Shown: piece after piece, positions 1-6,721 of the stretch
How the letters are laid out: each line of letters starts with the position of its first letter
Position numbering within the stretch: position 1 is the first letter of the stretch
NCBI GenBank assembly: GCA_034430335.1
Contig: DAOUES010000056.1
Coordinates: 1 to 19,162 of the forward strand
Direction: 5' to 3'
Length of the DNA stretch: 19,162 nt
DNA from: JAFGOY01 sp034430335
GTDB lineage: Bacteria > Chloroflexota > Anaerolineae > Aggregatilineales > UBA3940
The notes under the pieces: generated by a model
Told to the model about the DNA's origin: nothing
The model's database searches: none
What the model saw: the letters and a program-made list of their open reading frames with translations, nothing else
Made by a program: the position numbers and the translations under genes

Positions 1-20
1 CGCAGGCCGACATACCGACT

Positions 21-44
21 TTAGCCCGGCGCTTCAGCGCCGGG
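21..44. repeat. TTAG-CCCGGCGC palindromic repeat, copy 1
   Basis: TTAG is followed by a perfect 9-bp hairpin, CCCGGCGCT (25-33) and AGCGCCGGG (36-44), with a TC loop. Related copies lie at 10376-10399, 14462-14485 and 15643-15666, in both orientations. It sits just beyond the stop of the minus-strand VTT gene but has no T-run on that strand, so it is called a dispersed repeat rather than a terminator. Confidence 0.8.
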
Positions 45-62
45 AAGCTTGCACTAACCGCG

Positions 63-659
63 CTAAAACAGCCCCTTGAGCATGTGACCACCATAGGCGA
101 ATAGCAGCGCTCCCGCCCCGGTCGCCAGGGCCGCCGTCCAGGTGAAGCGCCACAGCGACACGCGGTAGACGCCCCCGACCACCCCCACTACTTTTGCCCC
201 GCCAAACGGAACGACCCGCCCCAGGATCAGGAACCAGGGCGAATCGGCGGGAAGGCGGCCCAGGCCAAACGGCATTTTGTCGCGTTCCGATTCAAAGTCC
301 GACATACTTCCAATCTTCACCCCGATGAAATACTCGACGAACGAGGCCAGCATGTAGCCGATCCAGCTATAGAGCGCGCCCATCACCGGCCCAAACACGA
401 TCCCGTTGATCGCGGTCAGCGTTTCGGTCGGAATCGGCGATGCGCCGAGCAGCGTATGCAGTGAAATGCTGACCAGCGGGCCGACAAACCCGATTTCTGC
501 TATAAATGACTCAACCTGGTCGATGTTCTTCGCCAGGTAAACTGCCAGCAAGGAAGAAGCGATAACGCTCAACACCAGCACGGCGGTTCCCGGCCACCGG
601 TGTTCATGTTTTTCTGTCACTTTTCCTGCCGGGGTGGCGACGGATTTCTCGGAAAGCAT
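63..659 (-). CDS. VTT-domain (DedA/TVP38/TMEM64-like) membrane protein
   Basis: This 198-residue integral membrane protein belongs to the VTT/SNARE-associated group. Members are thought to act in lipid scrambling or envelope homeostasis, but its substrate cannot be read here. A hydrophobic segment lies at about 27-45. The VTT core follows at about 57-190, with a Pro-rich re-entrant stretch (GASPIPTETLTAINGIVFGP, about 72-91) and a second one (FLILGRVVPFGGAKVVGVVG, about 143-162). The paired Gly-Arg-x-x-Pro region is typical of the family. The start is supported by AGAGGA five bases upstream of the ATG on the minus strand. The gene stands alone, with repeat DNA downstream and a gene-poor, relic-rich stretch upstream. 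Confidence 0.85.
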   Translation of the reverse strand: MLSEKSVATPAGKVTEKHEHRWPGTAVLVLSVIASSLLAVYLAKNIDQVESFIAEIGFVGPLVSISLHTLLGASPIPTETLTAINGIVFGPVMGALYSWIGYMLASFVEYFIGVKIGSMSDFESERDKMPFGLGRLPADSPWFLILGRVVPFGGAKVVGVVGGVYRVSLWRFTWTAALATGAGALLFAYGGHMLKGLF

Positions 660-945
660 ACGATCCTCTTCTCACTACCAACCTGCGATGGCGGCGGTGT
701 CCGGCTGCCGCACGTTCAACGCAACATCATATCTCTATACGTGCATTCAGGCGAACTGTTGCAGGGGTTAGAGGGACATCCGCCCGTCAGGTCTTGAGCA
801 GCAGCAACTGAAGATGACGAACAGCGACCGCAGGAGGTAGAATGGCGATCAGCGCCGCGCGCAGCAGCGGCAGCGGGCCGATCAGCCCGGCCCTGGCAAA
901 AGCGTAGATCGCCCAGACGGCGAAGCAGCAGCAGGGGGAATCGCC
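660..945. other. gene-poor stretch before the accessory patch
   Basis: No intact gene is visible. The first part is the 5' flank of the VTT gene. The second part (787-930) holds a possible membrane-protein relic on the minus strand, listed separately. The motif CAGCAGCAGG just before 946 also precedes the start of the related gene at 2646, which suggests that the similarity between those two loci extends slightly upstream of the start codon. Confidence 0.5.
787..930 (-). pseudogene. possible C-terminal relic of a small membrane protein
   Basis: The minus frame reads WAIYAFARAGLIGPLPLLRA and continues as a hydrophobic run to a stop at 787. This resembles the last transmembrane segment and tail of small multi-pass membrane proteins, where a Gly-Leu-Ile, Leu-Pro-Leu-Leu-Arg pattern precedes the last helix. 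No start codon with a ribosome site or upstream transmembrane segments are present, because the frame runs into the antisense of the next gene fragment. I read it as the surviving 3' end of a gene truncated by the rearrangement that placed the fragment at 946. A chance open frame in G+C-rich DNA is the alternative. Confidence 0.3.
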
Positions 946-1017
946 ATGCCTCAAGAAATGAACCACGACCAGGTAAAGAACATTCTCAAGTTTATCGATA
1001 CGACGCAAGTGCAAAAT
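946..1017 (+). pseudogene. 5' fragment of a paralogue of the cysteine-rich protein at 2646
   Basis: The frame encodes MPQEMNHDQVKNILKFIDTT, nearly identical to the start of the intact gene at 2646 (MPQDMNHDQVKNILKFIDAS). Of the eight codons that differ in this stretch, five are synonymous (CCT/CCG, AAC/AAT, ATT/ATC, TTT/TTC, GAT/GAC) and three change residues conservatively. This is an old paralogue that evolved under protein-level selection before it broke, not a fresh duplication. Homology stops around codon 21, and the structured repeat E1 begins a few bases later. If E1 and one copy of its CCATT flank are removed, the frame stays open to a TGA at 1302-1304, but the added residues do not match the paralogue. 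The gene was therefore already truncated or recombined. Confidence 0.75.
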
Positions 1018-1195
1018 CCATTTTCACTCCATTTCCAGGAAGCCCCCACCTATGGTGGGGGAGGAATGGCCGGAGCCGAAGGCTCCGCAGGGCGGAGCTT
1101 TGATGGAGTGTCCAAGCAAACCGGTTCCCGAAGGGATAAAATCCCGGAGAAGCCACTACCTATGGTAGTGGTTAGGGATTTTGAGGTTTGCCATT
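1018..1195 (+). repeat. structured repeat element E1 (eight-helix, cloverleaf plus second domain)
   Basis: Domain I: P1 1025-1032/1103-1110 (CACTCCAT with ATGGAGTG). P2 1043-1050/1054-1061. P3 1071-1077/1081-1087 (CGGAGCC-gaa-GGCTCCG). P4 1089-1093/1097-1101 (AGGGC with GCTTT, two G-U pairs). Domain II: P5 1117-1122/1185-1190 (CAAACC with GGTTTG). P6 1126-1129/1133-1136. P7 1138-1145/1175-1182 (AAAATCCC with GGGATTTT). P8 1053+100, that is 1153-1160/1164-1171. The same order of helices is found in E2 (17429-17606), with different bases in P1, P2, P5, P6 and P8. A possible target duplication CCATT lies at 1018-1022 and 1191-1195. No protein is encoded. Confidence 0.8.
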
Positions 1196-1355
1196 CACTT
1201 TTTCTGCCTCCTCCCTAATCGATACCGGCAGTAACCACGTTGCCAGTTCATACGTATATTGTTTAAGCCTAGAAATTGAAATGCTGTTCAGGTTCCGGCA
1301 GTGAAGACCGCTGAATGATCGACCGGCAGCCTTTACATACCAAGGATGGCAGCTT
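1196..1355. other. upstream region of the glycosyltransferase gene
   Basis: This stretch has no gene. It is more A+T-rich than the surrounding core DNA, like the gene that follows. A TATATT-like box at 1255-1260 lacks a well-placed -35 partner, so I do not call a promoter. AAGGA at 1342-1346 is the likely ribosome binding site for the ATG at 1356. Confidence 0.4.
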
Positions 1356-2606
1356 ATGAATCGGGTTTTATTCTCCGTCGGCATCAATGCGGTTGAAGCC
1401 CTGGGCACAGTTACACGGATGATTGCCATTGCCGACGAACTCCGAAAAATCGCGCCGGATACTGATATCCTTTTCCGTGCGGCTGGCTCTGAAGCTGAGC
1501 ATGTTGTAGGTCACGACTACACCTGTGTAACCGGTTACAAGCCCAATATGTATGGTCTTCCCGGCTGGGTTTGGAAATTCATTGGCATTGTTCAAGGAGA
1601 GTGGGACGGTACCGTGCCGCCTATCAAACGCATAGAAAGCATTATTCGGATGAAAGGCATCTGCACGAAGGCATACGTCGAGCAATCCTATCATGAATGG
1701 GAAGAACTTATCCAGTCATTCAAACCGGACGTCATTGTGAGTGAGTTTGATCTGGTTGTCCCAATTGTCGCAAGAAAATACGGGATCACTCTTCTTACGA
1801 CCTTTTGTTTCGTGGGAAGCCCATCCCATTACTCTGAACTCTTTTATGACCGGCCATATCCAGATAAGCGGCTCAATCGGAATTACAATCGCCTGCTTCG
1901 ACGCCTGAAGCTGCCTGAAATATCGAATATACTTGAACTTTTTGGGGGATATGGACATTCAGAAAGACTCATTCCCTCCATCCCGGCCATGGAAGATATC
2001 TCAAATAACGACAGGAATCACTTTGTTGGGAGTATTGTTCCAGAAAAATTCTCAGACCGATCCTGGTCTTGGGAGAAGCACCGCCCACTGATTTATGTTT
2101 ATCTCAGCATAGGGCAGATCAACCCACAATTTGCCGAAAAAGTTCTGGCCGATGCCTTTGCAGAATCGAATTTTGATGTTGTCTTCTCAGGCGCGGGACA
2201 CCCGTATTTTGAGAAGAGAGGAGAATATCAGATTGGAAATGTTCACTTTTTCCGGTACCTCCCATCGGACGAGGTGCTGAAACAGACCGATATCGCCATT
2301 CACCATGGTGGACAGAACACGACGCTCCAGTGCATTGAGTCCAGGGTCCCGGCGCTCATTTTCCCCGGCGAGCACTTTGAGCGTCATTACAATGCGAAAA
2401 AGGCTTCTGAGATCGGCTGTGCATATAATCTCAATAATGATGATTTCACAGCAGATAAAATACGTTCCTACTGCCAGGAACTACTTGATCGGAAAACCTT
2501 TCACACAAACCTGGAAAAGTACAGTCGGGAAATCCAGGAGCTAGGCGGAAGAAGAAAAGCAGCAGAAATAGTATTGCAAAAACTGGAGGAGTCAAACAGG
2601 CGATAG
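1356..2606 (+). CDS. GT1-like (MGT/UGT-type) glycosyltransferase
   Basis: The 416-residue product has the two-domain GT-B plan. The N-terminal acceptor half opens with a strand and a small-residue loop (RVLFSVGINAVEALGTVTRM) and includes FKPDVIVSEFDLVVPIVARK (about 122-141). The C-terminal nucleotide-sugar half carries the donor signature at about 316-355, with HHGGQNTTLQC, then P-A-L-I-F-P-G and a final Asn-Ala. Such enzymes move a sugar from UDP- or dTDP-sugar to a lipid or secondary metabolite in the cytosol; the acceptor is unknown. AAGGA nine bases before the ATG supports the start. The gene is visibly more A+T-rich than the core genes and lies between the two direct copies of the MPQ-MNHDQVKN reading frame (946 and 2646), which suggests acquisition. 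It is probably monocistronic or reads into the gene at 2646. Confidence 0.85.
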   Translation: MNRVLFSVGINAVEALGTVTRMIAIADELRKIAPDTDILFRAAGSEAEHVVGHDYTCVTGYKPNMYGLPGWVWKFIGIVQGEWDGTVPPIKRIESIIRMKGICTKAYVEQSYHEWEELIQSFKPDVIVSEFDLVVPIVARKYGITLLTTFCFVGSPSHYSELFYDRPYPDKRLNRNYNRLLRRLKLPEISNILELFGGYGHSERLIPSIPAMEDISNNDRNHFVGSIVPEKFSDRSWSWEKHRPLIYVYLSIGQINPQFAEKVLADAFAESNFDVVFSGAGHPYFEKRGEYQIGNVHFFRYLPSDEVLKQTDIAIHHGGQNTTLQCIESRVPALIFPGEHFERHYNAKKASEIGCAYNLNNDDFTADKIRSYCQELLDRKTFHTNLEKYSREIQELGGRRKAAEIVLQKLEESNRR

Positions 2607-2645
2607 GAGAGGCTTAACGAACATGCACAGCAGCAGGATAAATTT

Positions 2646-3095
2646 ATGCCGCAAGATATGAATCACGACCAGGTAAAGAACATCCTCAAGTTCATCGACG
2701 CTTCGCAAAGCGAGCCGGTGAAGCAGAGCATCTTTACACAGTTGGGCCACGACTGTTTTTACACGCGCAAACTCGACGAGTGGGTCAGGCAGTATACAGG
2801 AAACGTCCAGGCCTTTCTGGATCGAGTCAACGTCGAGCAGGCATCGAAATACTGGGAGCGGCTGGAATTCGACGCGGATCGCACCATCCTCACCCTGACC
2901 GGCAAAGTCGTGGAGGAATGCGCCTGCGCCTTCGCCGAATGTGCTGATCCGCCGCAGTCATTGTGTCACTACTGCTGCAAGAACTTCCAGCAGGAACTGT
3001 TCGGGATGCTGCTGGGCCAGCCGGTCGAGGTAGCCATCACCGAATCATTCCTACTGGGCGATGATCGATGCAGCACGATCATTCGCCTCGTCTGA
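2646..3095 (+). CDS. cysteine-rich hypothetical protein, resembling V4R/hydrocarbon-binding tails
   Basis: The 149-residue protein has eight cysteines, seven of them late: C92, C94, C99, C107, C110, C111 and C142. The block ECACAFAEC then SLCHYCCKNFQQE looks like a metal or cluster ligand set. The end, EVAITESFLLGDDRCSTIIR, resembles the last strand of V4R (4-vinyl reductase-like) and related small-molecule-binding domains, where a Gly-x-x-x-Cys closes the sheet. I cannot assign a function. No signal peptide is seen, so it is probably cytosolic. It starts 39 bases after the glycosyltransferase stop and may be cotranscribed with it. It ends 15 bases before the convergent lipoprotein gene. A truncated paralogue lies at 946. 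Confidence 0.75.
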   Translation: MPQDMNHDQVKNILKFIDASQSEPVKQSIFTQLGHDCFYTRKLDEWVRQYTGNVQAFLDRVNVEQASKYWERLEFDADRTILTLTGKVVEECACAFAECADPPQSLCHYCCKNFQQELFGMLLGQPVEVAITESFLLGDDRCSTIIRLV

Positions 3096-3110
3096 CGAAG
3101 GGGCAATTCG

Positions 3111-4199
3111 CTATTCTTCGTACGGCCTCGTGAAGAACATCTCGTCGATGTAACCCAGCAGAACCTCATCCACCTTCGGTAAGACTGTCATTGGCTGGAA
3201 TTCGCCTTCGTCGTATGTGTGGAAATGGGTGTCAGCAAGGTTTTCTTCGGTATAGATGATGTTCGGCGGGTTGTCGTTGCAGCGAGTCCACTGGCCGCTG
3301 TACTCCGTCGCCGCGTTGATCACTTCCAGCATGTGATACTTATAAGTGCCCTGAACGTGATCCACGTCGAACTGCACCCTGAGATACGGGCAGGGCAGGT
3401 CTTTGATGAACCGGGCAGCATCTCTTTCCGCCCAGTACGCCTCATCGGAGATCGCACCCCCGTGAATCACGAACGCCTCCATTTCTTCCCGGCTCATCTC
3501 AGTTCTGACGCTGAGGGTCAGGATCGTCTCTATTGCCCAGGGTTCCTCGTTCTCTATCCCGCGCATGAGGTCCCTGCCGGGGCTGGCTGGCCCCTCCCAG
3601 TCGATCAGGAACGCGACCGGCATATCCGGGTAGCGCGATAACGCTCCTGTCGCCATGACAAGCCCGAACGAATAAGAGACTATCCCAATGTTGTCCGGCT
3701 GAACGAACGACTGCTCGCTGACAAAATCCACCAGCGCCTTCAAGTCGTCCTGATGCACTGGCCCGTGGTGATCGTCCTCGCCTTCGCTGCCCAACCGTCC
3801 CTCCGGGGCGAAATCGACCGCCACGATCCCCATCTCTTTCAAACCGTCGGCAATAATGTCCGATTGAAACGCAAAACTGCCATCCCCACCGGCCACGCCG
3901 ATCAGCGCCGGGAATGGCCCATCGCCCTCCGGCTTTGTGATCCGTATCTCGATTTGGTTGCCGTTCAACGATGGGATCGACAGCAGCGCCGTTCCGCTCT
4001 CTGGAAACACAATCTCCGACTCTGGCTGTGGCTCATCCGTCGGTTGTGGCGCGACCGTTGGCTCAGGTGCAGTCGTCGGCTGTGACATGGTCGTTGGCTC
4101 TGACGTGGCCGTCGGGACTTCTTCACCACCCGCACAGGCCGACAAGAAGAGACATAGGGAAAGAACCGCTGATAATCCTATCCACTGACGTTTTCTCAT
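3111..4199 (-). CDS. lipoprotein with alpha/beta-hydrolase (dienelactone hydrolase-like) domain
   Basis: The start at 4199 is chosen because GGAG lies six bases upstream and the product then opens with a clean lipoprotein signal, MRKRQWIGLSAVLSLC, and lipobox LSAC with Cys22. A longer frame to 4226 would place extra charged residues before it. A Pro/Thr/Glu-rich spacer (about 26-62) tethers the domain outside the membrane. The hydrolase core shows an oxyanion-type GVAGGDGSF (about 101-109) and a nucleophile elbow, GIVSYSFG, with Ser177. Late Asp/His-rich stretches (DVDHVQG, DTHFHTYD) could supply the acid and the base. An extracytoplasmic esterase or peptidase is likely; the substrate is unknown. 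It follows the small membrane gene at 4588 by 41 bases on the same strand and may share its transcript. Confidence 0.8.
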   Translation of the reverse strand: MRKRQWIGLSAVLSLCLFLSACAGGEEVPTATSEPTTMSQPTTAPEPTVAPQPTDEPQPESEIVFPESGTALLSIPSLNGNQIEIRITKPEGDGPFPALIGVAGGDGSFAFQSDIIADGLKEMGIVAVDFAPEGRLGSEGEDDHHGPVHQDDLKALVDFVSEQSFVQPDNIGIVSYSFGLVMATGALSRYPDMPVAFLIDWEGPASPGRDLMRGIENEEPWAIETILTLSVRTEMSREEMEAFVIHGGAISDEAYWAERDAARFIKDLPCPYLRVQFDVDHVQGTYKYHMLEVINAATEYSGQWTRCNDNPPNIIYTEENLADTHFHTYDEGEFQPMTVLPKVDEVLLGYIDEMFFTRPYEE

Positions 4200-4240
4200 T
4201 TTTCGCTCCATCGATTGAGAGTGCAAACCAGAATTATGCC

Positions 4241-4588
4241 CTACGCAGTTTCTTTCTTCCCAAACAACCGCTTGTAACCAAAATAGAACAGCGCCACCAG
4301 CATCGGCACAAAGATCAGCGCCTTGCCGATTGTGGCAAGACTAAAATCATTGAAATTGAAGATACCAACCACCGGAACCGCTGTGATCAGTATCCCCAGT
4401 ATGGTGATGATGATCGGAACTTTCTTCCCTCGCAGTTCAAAAAATACAGCGCCCGCAGGAACGTACATAATCAGCGCCCCTATTAGCATGGCCGCTTGAA
4501 ATTCACCACTGACTGCCTGGTAAACGATTACACCCACTACCCCCAGGGCATACAGTACAAGATAAACCCAGAGTGCTTTCTTCCACAT
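4241..4588 (-). CDS. small four-helix membrane protein
   Basis: The 115-residue product has hydrophobic segments at about 6-27, 33-50, 57-75 and 85-106, a short charged loop FELRGKKVP, and a basic tail YKRLFGKKE. I do not recognise a family. The start is well supported by AAAGGA about nine bases before the ATG on the minus strand. It lies just downstream of the tRNA-Glu terminator and just upstream of the lipoprotein hydrolase on the same strand, so those two may form a small operon. It is somewhat A+T-richer than the G+C-rich core genes. Confidence 0.75.
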   Translation of the reverse strand: MWKKALWVYLVLYALGVVGVIVYQAVSGEFQAAMLIGALIMYVPAGAVFFELRGKKVPIIITILGILITAVPVVGIFNFNDFSLATIGKALIFVPMLVALFYFGYKRLFGKKETA

Positions 4589-4611
4589 GTGTGCTGTCCT
4601 TTCGCCTCAAA

Positions 4612-4648
4612 GTTAAAAAGCAAAAGAGCCAGTGCGAAAAACACTGGC
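4612..4648 (-). terminator. Rho-independent terminator after tRNA-Glu
   Basis: On the minus strand GCCAGTG (4648-4642) and CACTGGC (4634-4628) form a 7-bp stem with a T-rich loop. A T-rich tract, TCTTTTGCTTTTT, follows. It lies 14 bases beyond the tRNA 3' end. Confidence 0.8.
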
Positions 4649-4661
4649 AGATTGTATCGAG

Positions 4662-4734
4662 TGCCCCCAAGGAGATTCGAACTCCTGCTTCAGCCTTGAA
4701 AGGGCCGCGTCCTGGTCCTCTAGACGATGGGGGC
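4662..4734 (-). tRNA. tRNA-Glu, anticodon TTC
   Basis: The minus strand folds as a 73-base cloverleaf. The acceptor stem pairs GCCCCCA (4734-4728) with TGGGGGC (4669-4663), with A as discriminator base. The anticodon stem CGGCC/GGCTG holds the loop CTTTCAA, giving anticodon TTC. The T arm is AGGAG-TTCGAAT-CTCCT. The D arm starts TCGTCTAGAGGACCAGGA, as usual for tRNA-Glu. CCA is not encoded. A promoter lies upstream and a terminator downstream, so it is a single-gene unit. Confidence 0.97.
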
Positions 4735-4746
4735 TAGAGCGCTGAG

Positions 4747-4774
4747 ATTTTACCGTATAGGCCGCCAAAGTCAA
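4747..4774 (-). promoter_or_regulatory. sigma70-type promoter of tRNA-Glu
   Basis: On the minus strand TTGACT (4774-4769) and TAAAAT (4752-4747) are separated by 16 bases. The expected start is about six bases before the tRNA 5' end at 4734. Confidence 0.7.
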
Positions 4775-4807
4775 GTACCACATCAGTCTAGCTGTAATCT
4801 ATCTTTT

Positions 4808-4836
4808 CCTTTGCGCTCTCTGCGAACTTTGCGGTG
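4808..4836. repeat. 9-base-period intergenic repeat (TTTGCG units)
   Basis: TTGCG, CTGCG and TTGCG recur at 4811, 4820 and 4829, an exact 9-base step, followed by GTG. Similar 9-base stepping is seen at 14594, 14627 and 14727 with other unit sequences, and a looser version (GCAAA at 8124, 8132, 8139) lies on the other strand. Confidence 0.55.
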
Positions 4837-4856
4837 CATCTCCCCACTTTTATCTT

Positions 4857-5414
4857 CTACAGCGTCGCCCGGTCGGCGAGCCAGGCATGCCCCATCCGCT
4901 CGAACTTCTCCAGGAACAGTTGAATCTGCGCTTCGAGTTCCTCCGCCGATTTATACGCCCAGATTTGATCCTCCCCCGCGTGGTGCAGCCGGTCGCCGGG
5001 ACGGTTGGTCATCCGCGAGTGCAGCCGCCCCGACCAGGCCGGAACGACCACCTGGGTGCGCGGGTCCTGCACCTTGAATCGGTCCAGGTTGATGAAGTAC
5101 TGGTGGATATCATGGTCGGCGAGGATCGTCGCCCACTCCGTATGCTCGAAATGCACCCGCAAAATGATATCCGACTCCATATAGGCGATAAATCGCACGT
5201 TGGCATAATAGGTGTCGGCGGTGCGGTCGAACCGCTCGTCGAGCTTGACCATCACGTCGTTGCTCTTGAGTTGATAGCCCAACTCGCCGAGCGGCCCTTC
5301 AAGCGAATCGGCAATCGGCAGGTTGAACGACTGCTGAAGCGCGGCCACATCGGGCGGATCGTCCGGCAGCGATGCGTGCGGCAGGTGCCATAGATAGTCA
5401 TTGATTTTCGTCAT
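4857..5414 (-). CDS. hypothetical soluble protein
   Basis: I do not recognise this 185-residue product. It has no signal peptide or membrane segment, and its mixed charged sequence has aromatic-rich strands (YYANVRFIAYMESDIILRVH at about 69-88) and ends with an amphipathic helix (SAEELEAQIQLFLEKFERM, about 156-174). The alternation suggests an alpha/beta protein. The ATG at 5414 has only a weak or distant GAGG upstream, but codon use and length support a real gene. It faces away from the tRNA region in the same direction, and a palindromic repeat lies in its upstream region at 5517. Confidence 0.7.
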   Translation of the reverse strand: MTKINDYLWHLPHASLPDDPPDVAALQQSFNLPIADSLEGPLGELGYQLKSNDVMVKLDERFDRTADTYYANVRFIAYMESDIILRVHFEHTEWATILADHDIHQYFINLDRFKVQDPRTQVVVPAWSGRLHSRMTNRPGDRLHHAGEDQIWAYKSAEELEAQIQLFLEKFERMGHAWLADRATL

Positions 5415-5516
5415 AAGCTCGTCTATTCCCTCTTATGCGACTGGCATTCTGTCAATATGTGGCTTACAAAATAATCCGGTAACCGCCTATAGGCACACAT
5501 CAACTTGCGCCGGATG

Positions 5517-5572
5517 ATCGCCCCCCGGCGGGGGGAGATGTCGCGCAGCGACAGAGGGGGGCGGCCATCACC
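5517..5572 (+). repeat. CCCCC-GGGGG-stem-GGGGG element, copy A
   Basis: The sequence has ATCG, then C6 (5521-5526), G6 (5530-5535), AGA, a stem TGTCGC-gca-GCGACA with GA after it, and G6 (5556-5561), ending CCATCACC. The C tract can pair with either G tract, so two folds exclude each other. The flanks ATCG and CCAT-ACC are shared with copy B at 11508. Confidence 0.8.
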
Positions 5573-5586
5573 TACAAAAAATCGCC

Positions 5587-6387
5587 CTATACCCCCTCCA
5601 CCACCCGGCGCGGGTGCGTATAGAGCCGCATGCTGTTTTCGTCCACGCAGCCGATCAGCGTCATGTTCCAGCGGGCGGCCAGCCGGATCGAGAAGTTGGT
5701 CGGCGACGCTTTCGAACAGATAACCGGAATGTCCATCCCCCGCGCCTTGTTGACGATCTCCGAACTGATCCGCCCGGTGGTCAGGATGATCCTCCCCGCC
5801 GTCTCGATCTCGTTCATCAGTGCCAGCCCGCGCAGCTTGTCGAAGGTGTTGTGCCGCCCGGCGTCCTCGACCGTCAATACCAGCCTTTCGCCGTCGCTCA
5901 ACCCGGTGACATGCACGCCTCCGGCATTCTGGTGAAGATGCGCCTGCCGGTAGAGCCGATCCATCAACGCCCACAGTTGCACAGGCGTGATCTCTATCTC
6001 CTCCTCGACCGGGTCATGGGCGGAGATCAGGTCGTCGAAGGTGATGCTTCCCCCGCTGCCGGAGGTCAGGATCACCCGGCGGAGCGGCTTCGTGGTCGGC
6101 GCGTTCAGCCAGATGTCGATGCTCCGCCCCGTGTTGCACAGCCGCCACGACCGAATCCCATCGAGCGAATCGATCACGCCCTCATTGGCTAAGAAGCCCA
6201 GCGCCAGCGCTTCCTGATCACAGGGTGTACACATCATCGTCGTGAGTTCCTGCCCGTTGATGTAGATCGTGAACAACTGCTCGTCGATGATCTGGGCGTC
6301 GATTTCTGTGCGATTATCTTGTGTGACAAGCGTGTATCTGACGGAATCGGTAGCCGTACAGGATTCGTGTTCTGGGAGAACTGCCAT
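5587..6387 (-). CDS. fdhD: FdhD-family sulfurtransferase-like protein lacking the loop cysteine
   Basis: The 266-residue product matches FdhD, which in E. coli carries sulfur from IscS to the molybdenum cofactor of formate dehydrogenase. Family blocks are clear: MMCTPCDQEALALGFLANEG (51-70), TSGSGGSITFDD (108-119), then VEDAGRHNTFDKLRG and TTGRISSEIVNKA, and an end fitting the family (VICSKASPTNFSIRLAARWN then LIGC). The start at 6387 gives the usual length; an open frame that extends to 7134 is antisense to the amidase and is ignored. The odd point is the mobile loop. Families normally have a cysteine there (TS-x-C-G), but codon 111 is AGC (Ser; plus-strand bases 6055-6057). No formate dehydrogenase gene is in the window. 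Sulfur transfer may use another residue, or the role may differ. Confidence 0.9.
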   Translation of the reverse strand: MAVLPEHESCTATDSVRYTLVTQDNRTEIDAQIIDEQLFTIYINGQELTTMMCTPCDQEALALGFLANEGVIDSLDGIRSWRLCNTGRSIDIWLNAPTTKPLRRVILTSGSGGSITFDDLISAHDPVEEEIEITPVQLWALMDRLYRQAHLHQNAGGVHVTGLSDGERLVLTVEDAGRHNTFDKLRGLALMNEIETAGRIILTTGRISSEIVNKARGMDIPVICSKASPTNFSIRLAARWNMTLIGCVDENSMRLYTHPRRVVEGV

Positions 6388-6721
6388 TCGGGTTTTTTCC
6401 AGTACTGGTTCACATCTGCCTGTAGGATATCCTAACTGTAGCCGGGCGGCGAGTCGGCAGTTTTTTAAGGCTTGTCCGGTATTCTGCGGGATAATGAACT
6501 TTAAATAATCCAACCACAACAATTCCGTCGCATAAAAAGTAATGCCGCCCCCTTTGCTAAGGGGGGCAGATTCTCGCGAAGCGAGAAGCGGGGGGTGATC
6601 GTGGGCAAGTGGCCTACTCCTTTTCCCTTTGGCAGTATCGTAATTCATCCTCCCCACCGAATCCATGTACAATAATATCGGGTTGTAAAACCCGACTACA
6701 TTACACGAACCGGGGGACATC
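6388..6721. other. divergent intergenic region between fdhD and the amidase gene
   Basis: The 334 bases must hold both promoters. I see no convincing -35/-10 pair, only a lone TACAAT near 6668. The middle holds copy C of the CCCCC/GGGGG element (6545-6597). A minus frame stays open through here but runs into the antisense of the amidase gene. Confidence 0.5.
6545..6597 (+). repeat. CCCCC-GGGGG-stem-GGGGG element, copy C
   Basis: CCGCCCCC is followed by TTTGCTAA, G6, then CAGA, a stem TTCTCGC-gaa-GCGAGAA, GC and G6 with TGA. The plan is that of copies A and B, but the middle stem has different bases that still pair, and the loop is longer. Confidence 0.75.

Noticed and set aside
1255..1260. 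TATATT as the -10 box of the glycosyltransferase gene
   Set aside because: No -35 box lies at the right distance; the region is simply A+T-rich.
3096..3110. Bidirectional terminator between the convergent genes
   Set aside because: The 15-base gap holds no hairpin with a T-run that I can see.
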